Origin: Novosphingobium ovatum
Lineage (GTDB): Bacteria; Pseudomonadota; Alphaproteobacteria; Sphingomonadales; Sphingomonadaceae
Reading direction: 5' to 3'
Length of the DNA stretch: 64,000 bases
NCBI RefSeq assembly: GCF_009909235.1
Contig: NZ_JAAAPO010000003.1
Location: 496,001 to 560,000 of the forward strand
The notes under the pieces are model-generated. The model saw nothing but the letters and a program-made list of their open reading frames with translations, was not told the origin of the DNA and did not search any database. A program made the position numbers and the translations under genes. This document shows positions 1-9,498 of the stretch, piece after piece; the first letter of the stretch is position 1, and the number at the start of each line of letters is the position of its first letter.

Positions 1-2316
1 TCGATCGGGCTGGTGGCCTTTGCCGCGATGGCGCAATTCAGCCCGCATCTGGTGCTGGCGGTGTCGGGCGGGCCGATGGGGCGGCGGCGCGATCCGATTG
101 CCGCGCGGCTCAGCCTGATGACCGGTTTCGCGCTGTGGTTCTATACGTTGGCGCTGCCGATGGTGCTGCCCGATGGCTGGCGCGAATGGCTGGCGGGGAC
201 GGCGCTGGACCCGCTGCGGCTGTTCGGCATTGGCCGGGCTGGCCCCATCGTCCATGGCGTGTTCTGGAGTCTGGGCGCCAATATGGTGGTCTATGCGGCG
301 GTGGCGGCGCGGCGGATGGAGGCCTCGCCCCTGCCGCTGTTCGAGCGCTGGCAGCGGCGCGTCACCGATCTGTCGGACCTGCGCGATCTGACGGCCAGCT
401 TTATCGGGCGAGAGCGCGCCGAGATCGAATTTCCCAGTGCCCAGCGCGGGATGCCGGTCGATCGCCGCTCGGCGCAGCGGGCGCGGGCGTTGATCGCGGC
501 GGTGGTGGGGACGTCCTCGGCCCGCGCGCTGGTGGCGTCCGCACTGGCGGGGGGCACGATGAGCCTTGCCGATGTCACCCGCCTGCTGGACGAGCGCAGC
601 CATTCGCTGGGCTTTTCCCGCGCGCTGTTGGCGGCCACGTTTGAAAACATGGACAGCGGCATCAGCGTTGTCGACGCCGAGCTGAATCTGGTGGCGTGGA
701 ACAGCCGGTACGAGCAGTTGTTCGCCTATCCGCCGGGGTTGCTGTATGTCGGCGCGCCGGTCGCTAATCTGATCCGCCACAACGCGATGCGCGGTGATTT
801 CGGGCCGGGCGATGTCGAAACCCATGTGATCAAGCGGCTGACCCATTTGCGGCGGGGACAGGAATACACGTTTGAACGCCACCGCCCCGATGGCCGGGTG
901 ATCAAGATGGTGGGCGGGCCGATGCCGGGTGGCGGCTATGTCACCAGCTTTATCGACATTACCGGCGAGGCGCGGATGCGCGCGGCGCTGGAACAGGCGC
1001 TGACCGGGCTGGAGGCGCGGGTGGTTGAGCGCACCGCCGAATTGTCCGAGGCCAACCGCCGTCTGGCACAGGCCGACCGGGACAAGACGCGATTTCTGGC
1101 GGCGGCCAGCCATGACCTGTTGCAACCGCTGCACGCCGCGCGCCTGTTCAGCGCCGCGCTGGGGCGCGAGGTGCCCGCCCATGCGCAGGGGCTGGTGGGC
1201 CGGGTGGACAGCGCCATTCTGGCGGCCGAGGATCTGTTGCGCGCTTTGCTGGACATCAGCAAATATGACGCGGGCGGGGTGATGGCCCGGCCCGAACCGC
1301 TGGCGCTGGGGCCGTTCCTGCATGGGCTGGTCGAAGGGTTGCGGCCGATGGCGGACGCCAAACACCTGCGCCTGCGGCTGGTGATGCCGGGCGATGGCGT
1401 GACGCTGCACACCGATCCGGGCCTGTTGCGCTCGCTGCTCCAGAACTTTCTGGTCAATGCGTTGCGCTATACGGTGACAGGCGGCGTGGTGGTGGGCGTG
1501 CGGTTGCGCGGCCGCGCGGCGGCGCGCGGCGGCGGGGCGATGGCGCGGATTGATGTGGTGGATACAGGCGTTGGCATCGCCCCCGACCAGATCGAGGCGA
1601 TCTTTGGCGAATTCACCCGTCTGGGCGAGGTGGAGGCTGAGGGGCTGGGGCTGGGGCTGGCGCTGTCGCGGCGCATATCCCGCCTGTTGGGCGCGCGGAT
1701 CGAGGTGGTGTCCAACCCCGGCCGGGGCAGCCGGTTCAGCCTGTGGCTGCCGCTGGACATGGGGCTGGTGGCCGCGCCTGTGGCGCTGGCCGGACCGGTA
1801 TTGGCCACAGGTGTCCTCGTGCCGCCGCAAACGGTGCTGGTGCTGGACAATGACCCCCGCACCGTCGAGGCGACGACCACCCTGTTGGCGGCGATGGGGC
1901 ATCATCCATTGGGCGCCTATGACGGCGACAGCGCGCGCGCGCTGGCCCGTGCCCATGCGATTGACGCGATGCTGGCCGATTTCCGCCTGACCGGGGCCAG
2001 CGGCGATTCGCGCGTAGAGGCCGTGGTCGAGGAGGACGCAGAGGTCGGGGAGGACGATGCCTTGCGCGGTGTGGCGTGGCTGGCCGAGGCGGGGTTGCGC
2101 GAAACGGGGCGCACCAGCGCCGAGGATGGGCTGGATGTGGTCGCTTCGGTCCGGGCGATGCATCCTGATCTGCCCGCGTTGTTGATCACCGCCGAAAGCC
2201 ACCCGGCGATCCGCGCCCGCGCTACCGATCTGGGCGTGGCGATGCATGCCAAACCGATCTCGCCACAGGTGATCGAGGTGTTCATGGCACAGGTGGCCGC
2301 GCGCAAGATCGGGTAA
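1..2316 (+). CDS. crbS: CrbS-like hybrid histidine kinase with N-terminal sodium:solute symporter domain (5' truncated)
   Basis: The frame is open to base 1, so the protein starts upstream of the window. The first ~115 visible residues are hydrophobic and contain GFALWFYTLALP, typical of the end of SSS-family symporters fused to kinases. A PAS-like sensor region follows (about nt 620-990), then a short coiled coil, a HisKA domain with the H-box ASHDLLQPLHAARL (nt ~1105-1145), the N-box QNFLVNALRYT, and ATP-lid motifs DTGVGIAP and GLGLGLAL. A C-terminal receiver starts with VLVLDNDPRT (nt ~1830) and has a likely phosphoacceptor Asp in MLADFRL (nt ~1975). In the known CrbS/CrbR systems this architecture controls acs. 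Here it converges on a LuxR regulator and acs, which fits that role. The receiver carries an acidic insertion of about 40 residues after the Asp. The acetate-response role is inferred. Confidence 0.8.
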   Translation, partial: SIGLVAFAAMAQFSPHLVLAVSGGPMGRRRDPIAARLSLMTGFALWFYTLALPMVLPDGWREWLAGTALDPLRLFGIGRAGPIVHGVFWSLGANMVVYAAVAARRMEASPLPLFERWQRRVTDLSDLRDLTASFIGRERAEIEFPSAQRGMPVDRRSAQRARALIAAVVGTSSARALVASALAGGTMSLADVTRLLDERSHSLGFSRALLAATFENMDSGISVVDAELNLVAWNSRYEQLFAYPPGLLYVGAPVANLIRHNAMRGDFGPGDVETHVIKRLTHLRRGQEYTFERHRPDGRVIKMVGGPMPGGGYVTSFIDITGEARMRAALEQALTGLEARVVERTAELSEANRRLAQADRDKTRFLAAASHDLLQPLHAARLFSAALGREVPAHAQGLVGRVDSAILAAEDLLRALLDISKYDAGGVMARPEPLALGPFLHGLVEGLRPMADAKHLRLRLVMPGDGVTLHTDPGLLRSLLQNFLVNALRYTVTGGVVVGVRLRGRAAARGGGAMARIDVVDTGVGIAPDQIEAIFGEFTRLGEVEAEGLGLGLALSRRISRLLGARIEVVSNPGRGSRFSLWLPLDMGLVAAPVALAGPVLATGVLVPPQTVLVLDNDPRTVEATTTLLAAMGHHPLGAYDGDSARALARAHAIDAMLADFRLTGASGDSRVEAVVEEDAEVGEDDALRGVAWLAEAGLRETGRTSAEDGLDVVASVRAMHPDLPALLITAESHPAIRARATDLGVAMHAKPISPQVIEVFMAQVAARKIG

Positions 2317-2329
2317 AGCCCCGGCGCGG

Positions 2330-3052
2330 TCAGTGCCGCAGGTCCAGCCCCAGACTGCGCGCCACCAAGGCTGCCTGCGTGCGGTTGCGCACGTCCAGCT
2401 TGCGCATGATGGCGGTCATATGCGCCTTGACCGTGGCTTCGGTGATGCCCAAGCCATGGGCGATCTGTTTGTTCAATTGCCCGTCCAGCACGGCCAGCAG
2501 CACCTTGAGCTGTGTGGGGGTCAGATCGGCGACCTGACGGCGGATCGTGTCCAGATCGCCATCGCCCTGTTGCGCCGGGGCGGGGATGGGGGGCGTCGCG
2601 CTGCCCGATGCGGGCATGGCCGCGCCATGGCCAGCCGATGCGGTGGCGCAAGGCGCGTTGGCATGTTGCGCCCCTGCGGGCGCGGGGCCCAGCACGCGGG
2701 TGACTGCCGCCTCGATCGTGGTCAGGTCCGAATCCTTGCCCAGAAAGCCGATCGCGCCAAAGGCCCGCGCCTCCTGCTCCACCGCCGCACCCTCGGCGCT
2801 GGAGATCACCAGGATCGGCACCTGCGGCTTTTCCGCGTGCAGCAGGGCAATGCCCGAATAGCCCACCGCGCCCGGCATTTTCAGGTCCAGCATGATCAGC
2901 ACCAGATCGTCGGCCTCTGCCGCGGCGCGGGCGGCGGCGGCCAGCGTCCCTGCCTCAACCACGCGGGCGGCCGGGCGCGCGCGGCCCAGTGCCAGCACCA
3001 AAGCCTGCCGGAACAGCGGATGGTCATCGGCAATCAGGACGGTTTCGCGCAA
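2330..3052 (-). CDS. crbR: CrbR-like LuxR/NarL-family response regulator
   Basis: The 240-residue protein opens with a receiver domain: the acidic pair in VLIADDHPLFR, the phosphoacceptor Asp in IMLDLKMPG and the Lys in FLGKDSD. It ends with a LuxR-type helix-turn-helix, LTPTQLKVLLAVLDGQLNKQIA followed by ITEATVKAHMTAIMRKL. The linker of about 50 residues is rich in Ala, Gly and Pro. It is a cytoplasmic DNA-binding regulator. It converges with the hybrid kinase (13 bp between stops) and lies downstream of acs on the same strand, with a terminator-like hairpin between. The kinase-regulator-acs neighbourhood matches the CrbS/CrbR acetate switch of Vibrio and Pseudomonas, so it is probably the kinase's partner and an activator of acs. 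Partner and target are inferred from position. Confidence 0.8.
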   Translation of the reverse strand: MRETVLIADDHPLFRQALVLALGRARPAARVVEAGTLAAAARAAAEADDLVLIMLDLKMPGAVGYSGIALLHAEKPQVPILVISSAEGAAVEQEARAFGAIGFLGKDSDLTTIEAAVTRVLGPAPAGAQHANAPCATASAGHGAAMPASGSATPPIPAPAQQGDGDLDTIRRQVADLTPTQLKVLLAVLDGQLNKQIAHGLGITEATVKAHMTAIMRKLDVRNRTQAALVARSLGLDLRH

Positions 3053-3167
3053 GGCCAGCTCGTTTCTGTTGTCGTGGCACGCCCAAAGGTGCCTCCCCTT
3101 GGGCGCTCAACATAGCCCTTTGGATTGGTCGGGCAAGTGCGCGTTGCCACCGAATACGTGCATAAAA

Positions 3168-3206
3168 CGAAAGACACCGTGCCCGGATGGGACACGGTGC
3201 CTTTCG
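3168..3206 (-). terminator. Terminator hairpin downstream of acs
   Basis: Inverted repeat with arms CGAAAG and CACCGTG matched by CACGGTG and CTTTCG, with small internal mismatches. On the minus strand it is followed by TTTT (plus-strand aaaa at 3164-3167). It sits 45 bp after the acs stop and separates acs from the response regulator gene. Confidence 0.7.
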
Positions 3207-3250
3207 CGTTTCATGCCGGGGCGGGGGAGCGCTCCGGCCGGGGCGCGTGG

Positions 3251-5200
3251 TTACGCCTGCGCCAGATGCGGGCGGTTGGCCAACAGGTGATCGACCACCG
3301 AAGGATCGGCCAGTGTGCTGGTGTCGCCCAGGCTGGACACGTCATTCTCGGCGATCTTGCGCAGGATGCGGCGCATGATCTTGCCCGAACGCGTCTTGGG
3401 CAGGCCGGGGGCGAACTGGATGACATCGGGCGTGGCGATCGGCCCGATCTCGTGGCGCACCCACGCGATCAGTTCCTTGCGCAAGGCGTCATCCGGCTCG
3501 ATCTCGGCGTTGCAGGTGACATAGGCATAGATGCCCTGACCCTTGATCTCGTGCGGCATGCCCACCACGGCGGCCTCGGCCACCTTGGCATGGGCGACCA
3601 GCGCCGATTCGATCTCGGCCGTGCCCATGCGGTGGCCTGACACGTTGATCACATCGTCAATGCGGCCGGTGATCCAGTAATAGCCATCCTCGTCCCGGCG
3701 GCAGCCATCGCCGGTGAAGTAATAGCCGGCAAAGGTGGTGAAATAGGTGGAGAAGAAGCGTTCCTCGTCGCCCCACACGCCGCGCATCTGGCCCGGCCAG
3801 GAGTCGGCGATCACCAGACAGCCATCGCCCGCGCCCTCGATCACCGCGCCGTCATTGTCCAGCAACAGCGGCTGCACGCCAAACATCGGGCGGGTGGCGC
3901 TGCCCGGTTTCAGCGCGGTGGCGCCGGGCAGGGGGCTGATCATCACGCCGCCCGTTTCGGTCTGCCACCAGGTGTCGACGATGGGGCAGCGGTTGTCACC
4001 CACCACCTTGTGATACCACTCCCACGCCTCGGGGTTGATGGGTTCGCCCACCGATCCCAGCAGGCGCAAAGACTTGCGGCTGGTCTTGTGCACCCAATCA
4101 TCGCCCTCGCGCATCAGGGCGCGCAGGGCCGTGGGGGCGCCGTAAAAGATCTCGACGGCGAATTTGTCGACCACCTGCCAGAAACGGCTGGGATCGGGGT
4201 GGTTGGGCACGCCTTCGAACATCACCGTGGTGGCGCCGTTCATCAGCGGGCCATAGACGACATAGGAATGCCCCGTCACCCAGCCGATATCGGCCGCGCA
4301 CCAATAGATCTGGCCGGGGCGGTAATCGAACACATATTCATGCGTCATGCTGGCCCACACGGCATAGCCGCCGGTGGTGTGCAGCACGCCCTTGGGCTTG
4401 CCGGTGGAGCCGGAGGTGTAGAGGATGAACAGCGGGTCTTCGGCGTTCATTTCCTCTGCCGGGCAGTCGGGCGAAGCGGCGGCCACAGCGGTGTGCCAGT
4501 CGATGTCGCGGTGGGGCGTCATGGCCACATCGGCGCCGGTGCGGCGCAGGACAATCACGCAATCCACCCCCGGCGCATGGGCCAGAGCGGCGTCGACATT
4601 GGCCTTGAGCGGCACCTTCTTGCCCCCGCGCAAGCCTTCGTCAGAGGTCAGCACGATGCGGCTGTCGCAATCGGTGATGCGCCCGGCCAGCGCCTCGGGG
4701 CTGAAGCCGGCGAACACGATCGAGTGGATCGCGCCGATGCGGGCGCAGGCCAGCATGGCAACGGCGGCCTCTGGCACCATGGGCAGATAGATCGTCACGC
4801 GGTCGCCGCGCTTGACGCCCTGATCCTTCAAGACGTTGGCAAAGCGGCAGACGTCTTCGTGCAATTGGCGATAGGTGATGCGGCGTTCGGGGTCATTGGG
4901 GCTGTCGGGCTCCCACAGGATCGCCACCTGATCACCGCGCGTCGCCAGATGGCGGTCCAGCGCGTTGGCGCAAAGGTTCAGCGTGCCGTCCTCGAACCAG
5001 CGGATGCCGAAATCGGCCTTGTGATAGGAGGTGTTCTTGACCTTGGTAAAGGGCTTGATCCAGTCGATTCGACGGCCCTCGTCGGCCCAGAACCCTTCGG
5101 GATCGGCCACCGAGCGCGCATGCATGGCGGCATAGCGCGCCTCGTCGATCAGCGCGGTTTGCGCCCAATCGCTGGGCACGGGATAGATGGCTTCGCCCAT
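3251..5200 (-). CDS. acs: Acetyl-CoA synthetase (AMP-forming)
   Basis: The 649-residue cytoplasmic enzyme activates acetate to acetyl-CoA through an acetyl-adenylate; the family norm is about 650 residues. Visible signatures are the N-terminal ACAS region ([11 protein letters not shown]), the P-loop-like [11 protein letters not shown] near residue 265, the WWQTETGG motif, [21 protein letters not shown], and the C-terminal [11 protein letters not shown]. The Lys of that last motif (about residue 605) is the catalytic lysine that Pat-type acetyltransferases modify in this family. The gene is divergent from the porin/transporter operon and neighbours the CrbS/CrbR-like pair. A palindromic candidate operator lies 70-90 bp upstream of the start. 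The ATG is preceded by AGGAGTGCCAAG, a good ribosome binding site. Confidence 0.95.
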   Translation of the reverse strand: MGEAIYPVPSDWAQTALIDEARYAAMHARSVADPEGFWADEGRRIDWIKPFTKVKNTSYHKADFGIRWFEDGTLNLCANALDRHLATRGDQVAILWEPDSPNDPERRITYRQLHEDVCRFANVLKDQGVKRGDRVTIYLPMVPEAAVAMLACARIGAIHSIVFAGFSPEALAGRITDCDSRIVLTSDEGLRGGKKVPLKANVDAALAHAPGVDCVIVLRRTGADVAMTPHRDIDWHTAVAAASPDCPAEEMNAEDPLFILYTSGSTGKPKGVLHTTGGYAVWASMTHEYVFDYRPGQIYWCAADIGWVTGHSYVVYGPLMNGATTVMFEGVPNHPDPSRFWQVVDKFAVEIFYGAPTALRALMREGDDWVHKTSRKSLRLLGSVGEPINPEAWEWYHKVVGDNRCPIVDTWWQTETGGVMISPLPGATALKPGSATRPMFGVQPLLLDNDGAVIEGAGDGCLVIADSWPGQMRGVWGDEERFFSTYFTTFAGYYFTGDGCRRDEDGYYWITGRIDDVINVSGHRMGTAEIESALVAHAKVAEAAVVGMPHEIKGQGIYAYVTCNAEIEPDDALRKELIAWVRHEIGPIATPDVIQFAPGLPKTRSGKIMRRILRKIAENDVSSLGDTSTLADPSVVDHLLANRPHLAQA

Positions 5201-5519
5201 CTTGGCACTCCTCTCGTCTGTCCGGTCTGGGCCGGCGCGGCTGTTGTTTGATCCGGTCCGGCGGCGTTTGCCCGATCAGTTTATCAGGCAGCGACTGGGC
5301 GGCAATGCCGTCCGCGCCTATCCTGCAAAATGACCTGCCGTTTGTGGCCGGATCGACCCGTTTTGTCCGGCGGCAAATCTATCCCTGCGCCCGGCCACCT
5401 GAAAGCCCCGACCAAGGTCTTATGCGGACGACGAAGGTCGGGATGGTTCACGGGCGGGGCGGGGCGCATCTTTGACCCTGCCCATGAATGCGAAAAGCGT
5501 CAGGCTCAAGGAGAGGAAT
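5201..5519. promoter_or_regulatory. Divergent acs / porin intergenic control region
   Basis: This 319-bp region has no convincing gene. It contains an interrupted palindrome TGCCCGAT-N6-ATCAGGCA at 5269-5290 (8-bp arms, one mismatch) near the acs side. A second inverted repeat, CCCGACC (5407-5413) with GGTCGGG (5436-5442), lies nearer the porin. Both are candidate regulator sites, and the first could bind the LuxR-type regulator. A strong ribosome binding site, AAGGAGAGG, precedes the porin start. Protein binding is inference. Confidence 0.45.
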
Positions 5520-7025
5520 ATGCGTCACAGCATCAAGATCGCCACCGGGCTGTTGATGGCCGCCAGTGCGCTGGCCACCCCCGGTATCGCCCATGCCGCC
5601 GCGAAAAAGGCGCATCACAAGCCCAGCGCCACCGCCGCGCGTGAGGCAGCGCTGATGGCCCGGATCGAGAAGCTGGAGGCGATGGTCACCCAGTTGCAGG
5701 CCGGCCAGACCGCCGCCGCCCAGACCCGCTCCGCCGAGGCCGCCGCCACCGCGCAGGCCGCCGCCGCCGCCCAGGCGCAGGCAGCGCAAGCCCTGGCCGC
5801 GGCACAGGCCGCCAGCGTCAAGGCCAGCGCCGCCGACACCCGCGTTGCCGCCGTTGAGCGCAAGCCTGCGCCCGAGGGCATGCGTTCGGGCGCCACCACG
5901 ATCAAGATCGGCGGCTTCCTGAAGCTGACGGCTGCCAACAGCAATTACGATGGCGGCACCGTCACCACCAACACGCTGGGCCGCGATTTCTATCTGCCGC
6001 AGACCATCCCTGTGGTCACCCCCACCAGCCGCTCGACCAGCGCCACCGATTTCTCGGCCAAGCAGACGCGCCTGTGGCTCAATCTGGACACTACTGTCGC
6101 CGGCCACAGCCTCAAGGGCTATGTCGAGACCGACTTCCAGACCACCGCCAGCGCGGTGCAAAGCGTCACCGGCGGCGGCTCGCAGCGGACCACCAATGGC
6201 TATACGCTGGCGCTGCGCCGCGCCTATGTCCAGCTGGACAAGTGGACCTTTGGTCAGGACTGGACGACCTTCCAATATACCGCCGCCCTGCCGGAATCGA
6301 CCGACTTTGTCGGCGCGACCGAAGGCACGATCTTTGTCCGTCAGCCGCAGATCCGTTACAGCACCAAGGCGGGCAAGGGCGTGATGCTGCATATCGCGGC
6401 CGAAAACCCCGAAAGCGCGACCGCCACGGCGGGCAGCGCCACGCTGGCCGAGAATGGCACCGACCGTCTGCCCGATTTCACCGCCCGCGTTGTGCTGACC
6501 GGCAAGAATTCGGAACTGTCGGTGGCCGGGCTGGTGCGTCAGGTGCGGGTGGAAAATGGCGGCGTGGGCGTGTCGACCACCGGCATGGGTGTGTCGGCCG
6601 CGGGCAAGATTTTCCTGAACAGTGCCAAGACCGCCGATCTGCGCTTCATGATGACCTATGGTCAGAACATCAGCCGCTATGTCGGCCTGAACTTTGCGCC
6701 TGACGCGGTGCTGCTGCCGGCCAGCAACACGCTGGCCGATGTCAATGTGTTTGCCTCGCTGGTGGCGTTGCGGGTGGGGCTGACGCCCACGGTACGCATG
6801 AACGTCATGGGCTCGATGCAGAAGGTCAGCTATGACGGCACACTGACCGCCGCCAGCATTGCCGCCTATAACAAGAAGGCGTGGAGCGCGGCCGTCAACC
6901 TGTTCTACTCGCCGGTCAAGCCGTTGGATATCGGCATCGAATACCGCCACGGCGTGCGCGAACTGGCAAATGGTACCAGCGGCGCGCTGGACCGGATCGA
7001 GTTTGCCGCCAAGTATAATTTCTGA
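5520..7025 (+). CDS. DcaP-like trimeric outer membrane porin
   Basis: The 501-residue protein has a signal peptide (MRHSIKIATGLLMAASALA, cleaved near AHA). An Ala-rich periplasmic coiled coil follows (residues ~45-115: MARIEKLEAMVTQLQAG and Ala/Gln repeats), then a beta-barrel beginning IKIGGFLKLTA and ending in the aromatic residue of KYNF, typical of outer membrane proteins. N-terminal coiled coil plus barrel is the DcaP/porin layout. The ATG at 5520 is chosen for the AAGGAGAGG site just upstream and the signal peptide. It is followed after 58 bp by an MHS-type transporter and is divergent from acs, so uptake of small organic acids is the likely job. Substrate is inferred. Confidence 0.8.
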   Translation: MRHSIKIATGLLMAASALATPGIAHAAAKKAHHKPSATAAREAALMARIEKLEAMVTQLQAGQTAAAQTRSAEAAATAQAAAAAQAQAAQALAAAQAASVKASAADTRVAAVERKPAPEGMRSGATTIKIGGFLKLTAANSNYDGGTVTTNTLGRDFYLPQTIPVVTPTSRSTSATDFSAKQTRLWLNLDTTVAGHSLKGYVETDFQTTASAVQSVTGGGSQRTTNGYTLALRRAYVQLDKWTFGQDWTTFQYTAALPESTDFVGATEGTIFVRQPQIRYSTKAGKGVMLHIAAENPESATATAGSATLAENGTDRLPDFTARVVLTGKNSELSVAGLVRQVRVENGGVGVSTTGMGVSAAGKIFLNSAKTADLRFMMTYGQNISRYVGLNFAPDAVLLPASNTLADVNVFASLVALRVGLTPTVRMNVMGSMQKVSYDGTLTAASIAAYNKKAWSAAVNLFYSPVKPLDIGIEYRHGVRELANGTSGALDRIEFAAKYNF

Positions 7026-7083
7026 TTTCATCCCAAAAGAAAACCGGGCCGCACAAGAGCCCATAACCCCTGGAGAGTGTGCC

Positions 7084-8751
7084 ATGGCATCGTCTTACGA
7101 CTCCTTGCCCAAGCATCACACGGCCACCCATGACGAGAAGCTGGTGATCACCGCCAGCTCGCTCGGCACGGTGTTCGAGTGGTATGACTTCTACCTCTAC
7201 GGCCTGCTGGCCACCTTTATCGCCAAGGTGTTCTTTTCCGGCGTGAATGAAACCACCGGCTTCATTCTGGCGCTGGCGGCGTTTGCGGCCGGTTTTGTGG
7301 TGCGTCCGTTTGGCGCGCTGGTGTTTGGCCGGATCGGCGATCTGGTCGGGCGCAAGAACACCTTCCTTGTCACCATGGGCATCATGGGCCTGTCGACCTT
7401 TGCCGTGGGCCTGCTGCCCGGGTATGAGACGATGGGCATCGCCTCGCCGATCATTCTGGTGACCTTGCGCATTTTGCAGGGTCTGGCGCTGGGCGGTGAA
7501 TATGGCGGCGCTGCCACCTATGTCGCCGAACACGCTCCCGACAACAAGCGCGGCCTCTATACCAGCTTCATCCAGATCACGGCCACCTTTGGCCTGTTCG
7601 CGGCGCTGTTGGTGGTGATCGGTTTCCGCACCGGCATCGGCGAGGAAGCCTTTGCCGCCTGGGGCTGGCGTCTGCCGTTCCTGGTGTCGATCATCCTGCT
7701 GGGCGTGTCGATGTGGATCCGCCTGCAACTGAACGAAAGCCCCGTCTATCAGAAGATGAAGGACGAAGGCACCACCTCGAAGGCCCCGCTGACCGAAGCC
7801 TTCGGCCAGTGGAAGAACCTGAAGTTCGTGCTGATCTGCCTGTTTGGCGCCGGCATGGGTCAGGCGGTCGTGTGGTACACCGGCCAGTTCTACGCCATGT
7901 TCTATCTGGAAAAGATCCTGAAGGTTGATGGCGTTACCACCAACATCCTGATCGCCATCGCGCTGGCGCTGGGCACGCCGTTCTTCGTCTTCTTTGGCTG
8001 GCTGTCGGACCGTATCGGGCGCAAGTACATCATTCTGGGCGGCTGTCTGCTGGGCGCGGTCAGCTATTTCCCGGCCTTCCATGCGCTCTCGGATGCGGCC
8101 AACCCCGCGCTCTCGGCCGCTGTGGCCAAGGCGCCGGTGACGGTCATCGCCAATGCGGGTGAATGCTCGGTCCAGTTCGACCCTGTGGGCAAGAACAAGT
8201 TCGACACCACCAGCTGCGACATCGCCAAGGCCTATCTGGCCAAGAACGGCATCGACTATCGCAATGAATCGGCCCCTGCGGGCACGCTGGCGACGATCTC
8301 GATCGGTGGCACCACGCTGACCGCGCCCGATCCGGCGATGGTCACCGGCAAGGACCGCGCCGCCGCGATCAAGGCCTATGGCGAGGACGTCAAGAAGGCC
8401 CTGACCGCCGCCGGCTATCCGGCCAAGGCCGACATGGCCCAGATGAACAAGCCGATGGTCATCGCCATCCTGTTCTACCTCGTGATCCTGGTGACGATGG
8501 TCTATGGCCCGATCGCCGCGATGCTGGTCGAACTGTTCCCCAGCCGGATCCGCTACACCTCGATGTCGCTGCCCTATCACATTGCCAATGGCTGGTTCGG
8601 CGGCCTGCTGCCCACCATCGCCTTTGCCATGGTGGCGGCCACCGGCGACATCTATTACGGTCTTTGGTACCCGATCCTGATCGCTTCGGTGACGGTGGTG
8701 GTGGGGCTGTTGTTCCTGCCTGAAACCTTCCGTCGCAGCATTGACGACTAA
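7084..8751 (+). CDS. MFS transporter, metabolite:H+ symporter (MHS) family
   Basis: The 555-residue inner membrane protein has the family hallmarks EWYDFYLYG in the first membrane segment, GRIGDLVGRKNTF (loop 2-3) and WLSDRIGRKYIILGG (loop 8-9), the conserved MFS gating motifs. A soluble insertion of about 110 residues (nt ~8085-8455) with two Cys (GECSVQF and TTSCDIA) separates two late membrane segments and could be a disulfide-bonded periplasmic domain. Such an insertion is often seen in alphaproteobacterial MHS proteins. MHS members import carboxylates, polyols or betaines with protons. With acs, prpE and the porin nearby, acetate, propionate or another short carboxylate is the best guess. 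The ATG at 7084 is preceded by CTGGAGAG. Confidence 0.85.
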   Translation: MASSYDSLPKHHTATHDEKLVITASSLGTVFEWYDFYLYGLLATFIAKVFFSGVNETTGFILALAAFAAGFVVRPFGALVFGRIGDLVGRKNTFLVTMGIMGLSTFAVGLLPGYETMGIASPIILVTLRILQGLALGGEYGGAATYVAEHAPDNKRGLYTSFIQITATFGLFAALLVVIGFRTGIGEEAFAAWGWRLPFLVSIILLGVSMWIRLQLNESPVYQKMKDEGTTSKAPLTEAFGQWKNLKFVLICLFGAGMGQAVVWYTGQFYAMFYLEKILKVDGVTTNILIAIALALGTPFFVFFGWLSDRIGRKYIILGGCLLGAVSYFPAFHALSDAANPALSAAVAKAPVTVIANAGECSVQFDPVGKNKFDTTSCDIAKAYLAKNGIDYRNESAPAGTLATISIGGTTLTAPDPAMVTGKDRAAAIKAYGEDVKKALTAAGYPAKADMAQMNKPMVIAILFYLVILVTMVYGPIAAMLVELFPSRIRYTSMSLPYHIANGWFGGLLPTIAFAMVAATGDIYYGLWYPILIASVTVVVGLLFLPETFRRSIDD

Positions 8752-8763
8752 TCCCTGAATACC

Positions 8764-8818
8764 CCGCCGCGCCCCAGATTTCGGCCATTCTTGGCCCAGA
8801 TCAAGGCGCGGCGGTTTT
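8764..8818 (+). terminator. Rho-independent terminator after the MHS transporter
   Basis: A 10-bp perfect stem CCGCCGCGCC / GGCGCGGCGG (8764-8773 with 8805-8814) is followed by TTTT. An inner GGCC...GGCC hairpin lies in the loop. It ends the porin-transporter transcript before the acetyltransferase gene. Confidence 0.75.
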
Positions 8819-8864
8819 GTTTGGCGCATGGGGCCGCCAGCATACATGCGATGGAGTTTTCCTC

Positions 8865-9395
8865 ATGACTTCCGATACCGCTTCCGCCGCCCAGATGATC
8901 GCGCTGGCCACCCGTTCGGGGCTGGTGATCGACGCCCGCCCCGCCACCGAGGCGGACGAGCCGGCGCTCTCGGCCTTTTTTGACAAGGTGTCGGACGAGG
9001 ACCGCCGTTTCCGTTTCTTTGCCGCTGGTGAGCATGTCAGCCACGAACAGCTGGACCCGCTGCTGCATGCCGATCACTTCCGTTCGGAAAGCTTTATCGG
9101 CTTTGACCGGGCCAGCGGTGAACTGGTCGCCTCGGGCCTGCTGGCCTGTGACGGGCGGCTGGACACGGCCGAGGTCGCCGTTTCCGTGCGCGCCGATTTC
9201 CGTGGGCAGGGCGTGGGCTGGGCGATGCTGGACCTGCTGGCGCGTGAGGCCGAGCGCCGGGGCGTGCGCCGCGTGATCTCGATCGAAAGCCGCGACAACC
9301 ACGCCGCGATCGAACTGGAGCGCGAAAAGGGCTTTACCCCCGAAGGGTTTGACGGCGATCCCACGCTGGTGATCCTGTCCAAGACGTTTCGTTGA
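8865..9395 (+). CDS. GNAT acetyltransferase resembling the Pat (protein lysine acetyltransferase) catalytic domain
   Basis: The 176-residue single-domain GNAT has N-terminal RPATEADEPALSAFF and DEDRRFRFFAAG (residue ~48), resembling the start of the GNAT domain of Pat/PatZ enzymes, then VSVRADFRGQGVGWAMLD, the acetyl-CoA pyrophosphate-binding motif A (RGQGVG near residue 113). It lies 103 bp before prpE and 3.7 kb from acs. Pat-type enzymes inactivate AMP-forming acyl-CoA synthetases by acetylating the Lys of PKTRSGK, a motif present in both neighbours, so post-translational control of Acs and PrpE is a reasonable proposal. No NDP-forming synthetase-like or cyclic-nucleotide domain is attached, unlike many Pat proteins. 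The ATG at 8865 has ATGGAG eight bases upstream. The substrate is inferred. Confidence 0.75.
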   Translation: MTSDTASAAQMIALATRSGLVIDARPATEADEPALSAFFDKVSDEDRRFRFFAAGEHVSHEQLDPLLHADHFRSESFIGFDRASGELVASGLLACDGRLDTAEVAVSVRADFRGQGVGWAMLDLLAREAERRGVRRVISIESRDNHAAIELEREKGFTPEGFDGDPTLVILSKTFR

Positions 9396-9402
9396 TCTGA
9401 CA

Positions 9403-9437
9403 CCGGCCCCCGCCGCGCCGAAAACGGGCGGGGGCCG
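9403..9437 (+). terminator. GC-rich hairpin between the acetyltransferase and prpE
   Basis: GGCCCCCGCC pairs with GGGCGGGGGCC across a 12-base loop. There is no T-run, so it may be a weak terminator or an mRNA-end stabiliser. Confidence 0.4.
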
Positions 9438-9498
9438 ACCGACCCTTTGCCGGGACGCATAAGAACGACCGCCCGGCGCAAACCGCATGAGGATGGCG

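Noticed and set aside
5448..7085. Long minus-strand reading frame opposite the porin gene
   Set aside because: Its product is His/Gly/Arg-rich with no domain, and it mirrors a clear porin gene. Long antisense frames are expected in GC-rich codon-biased DNA.
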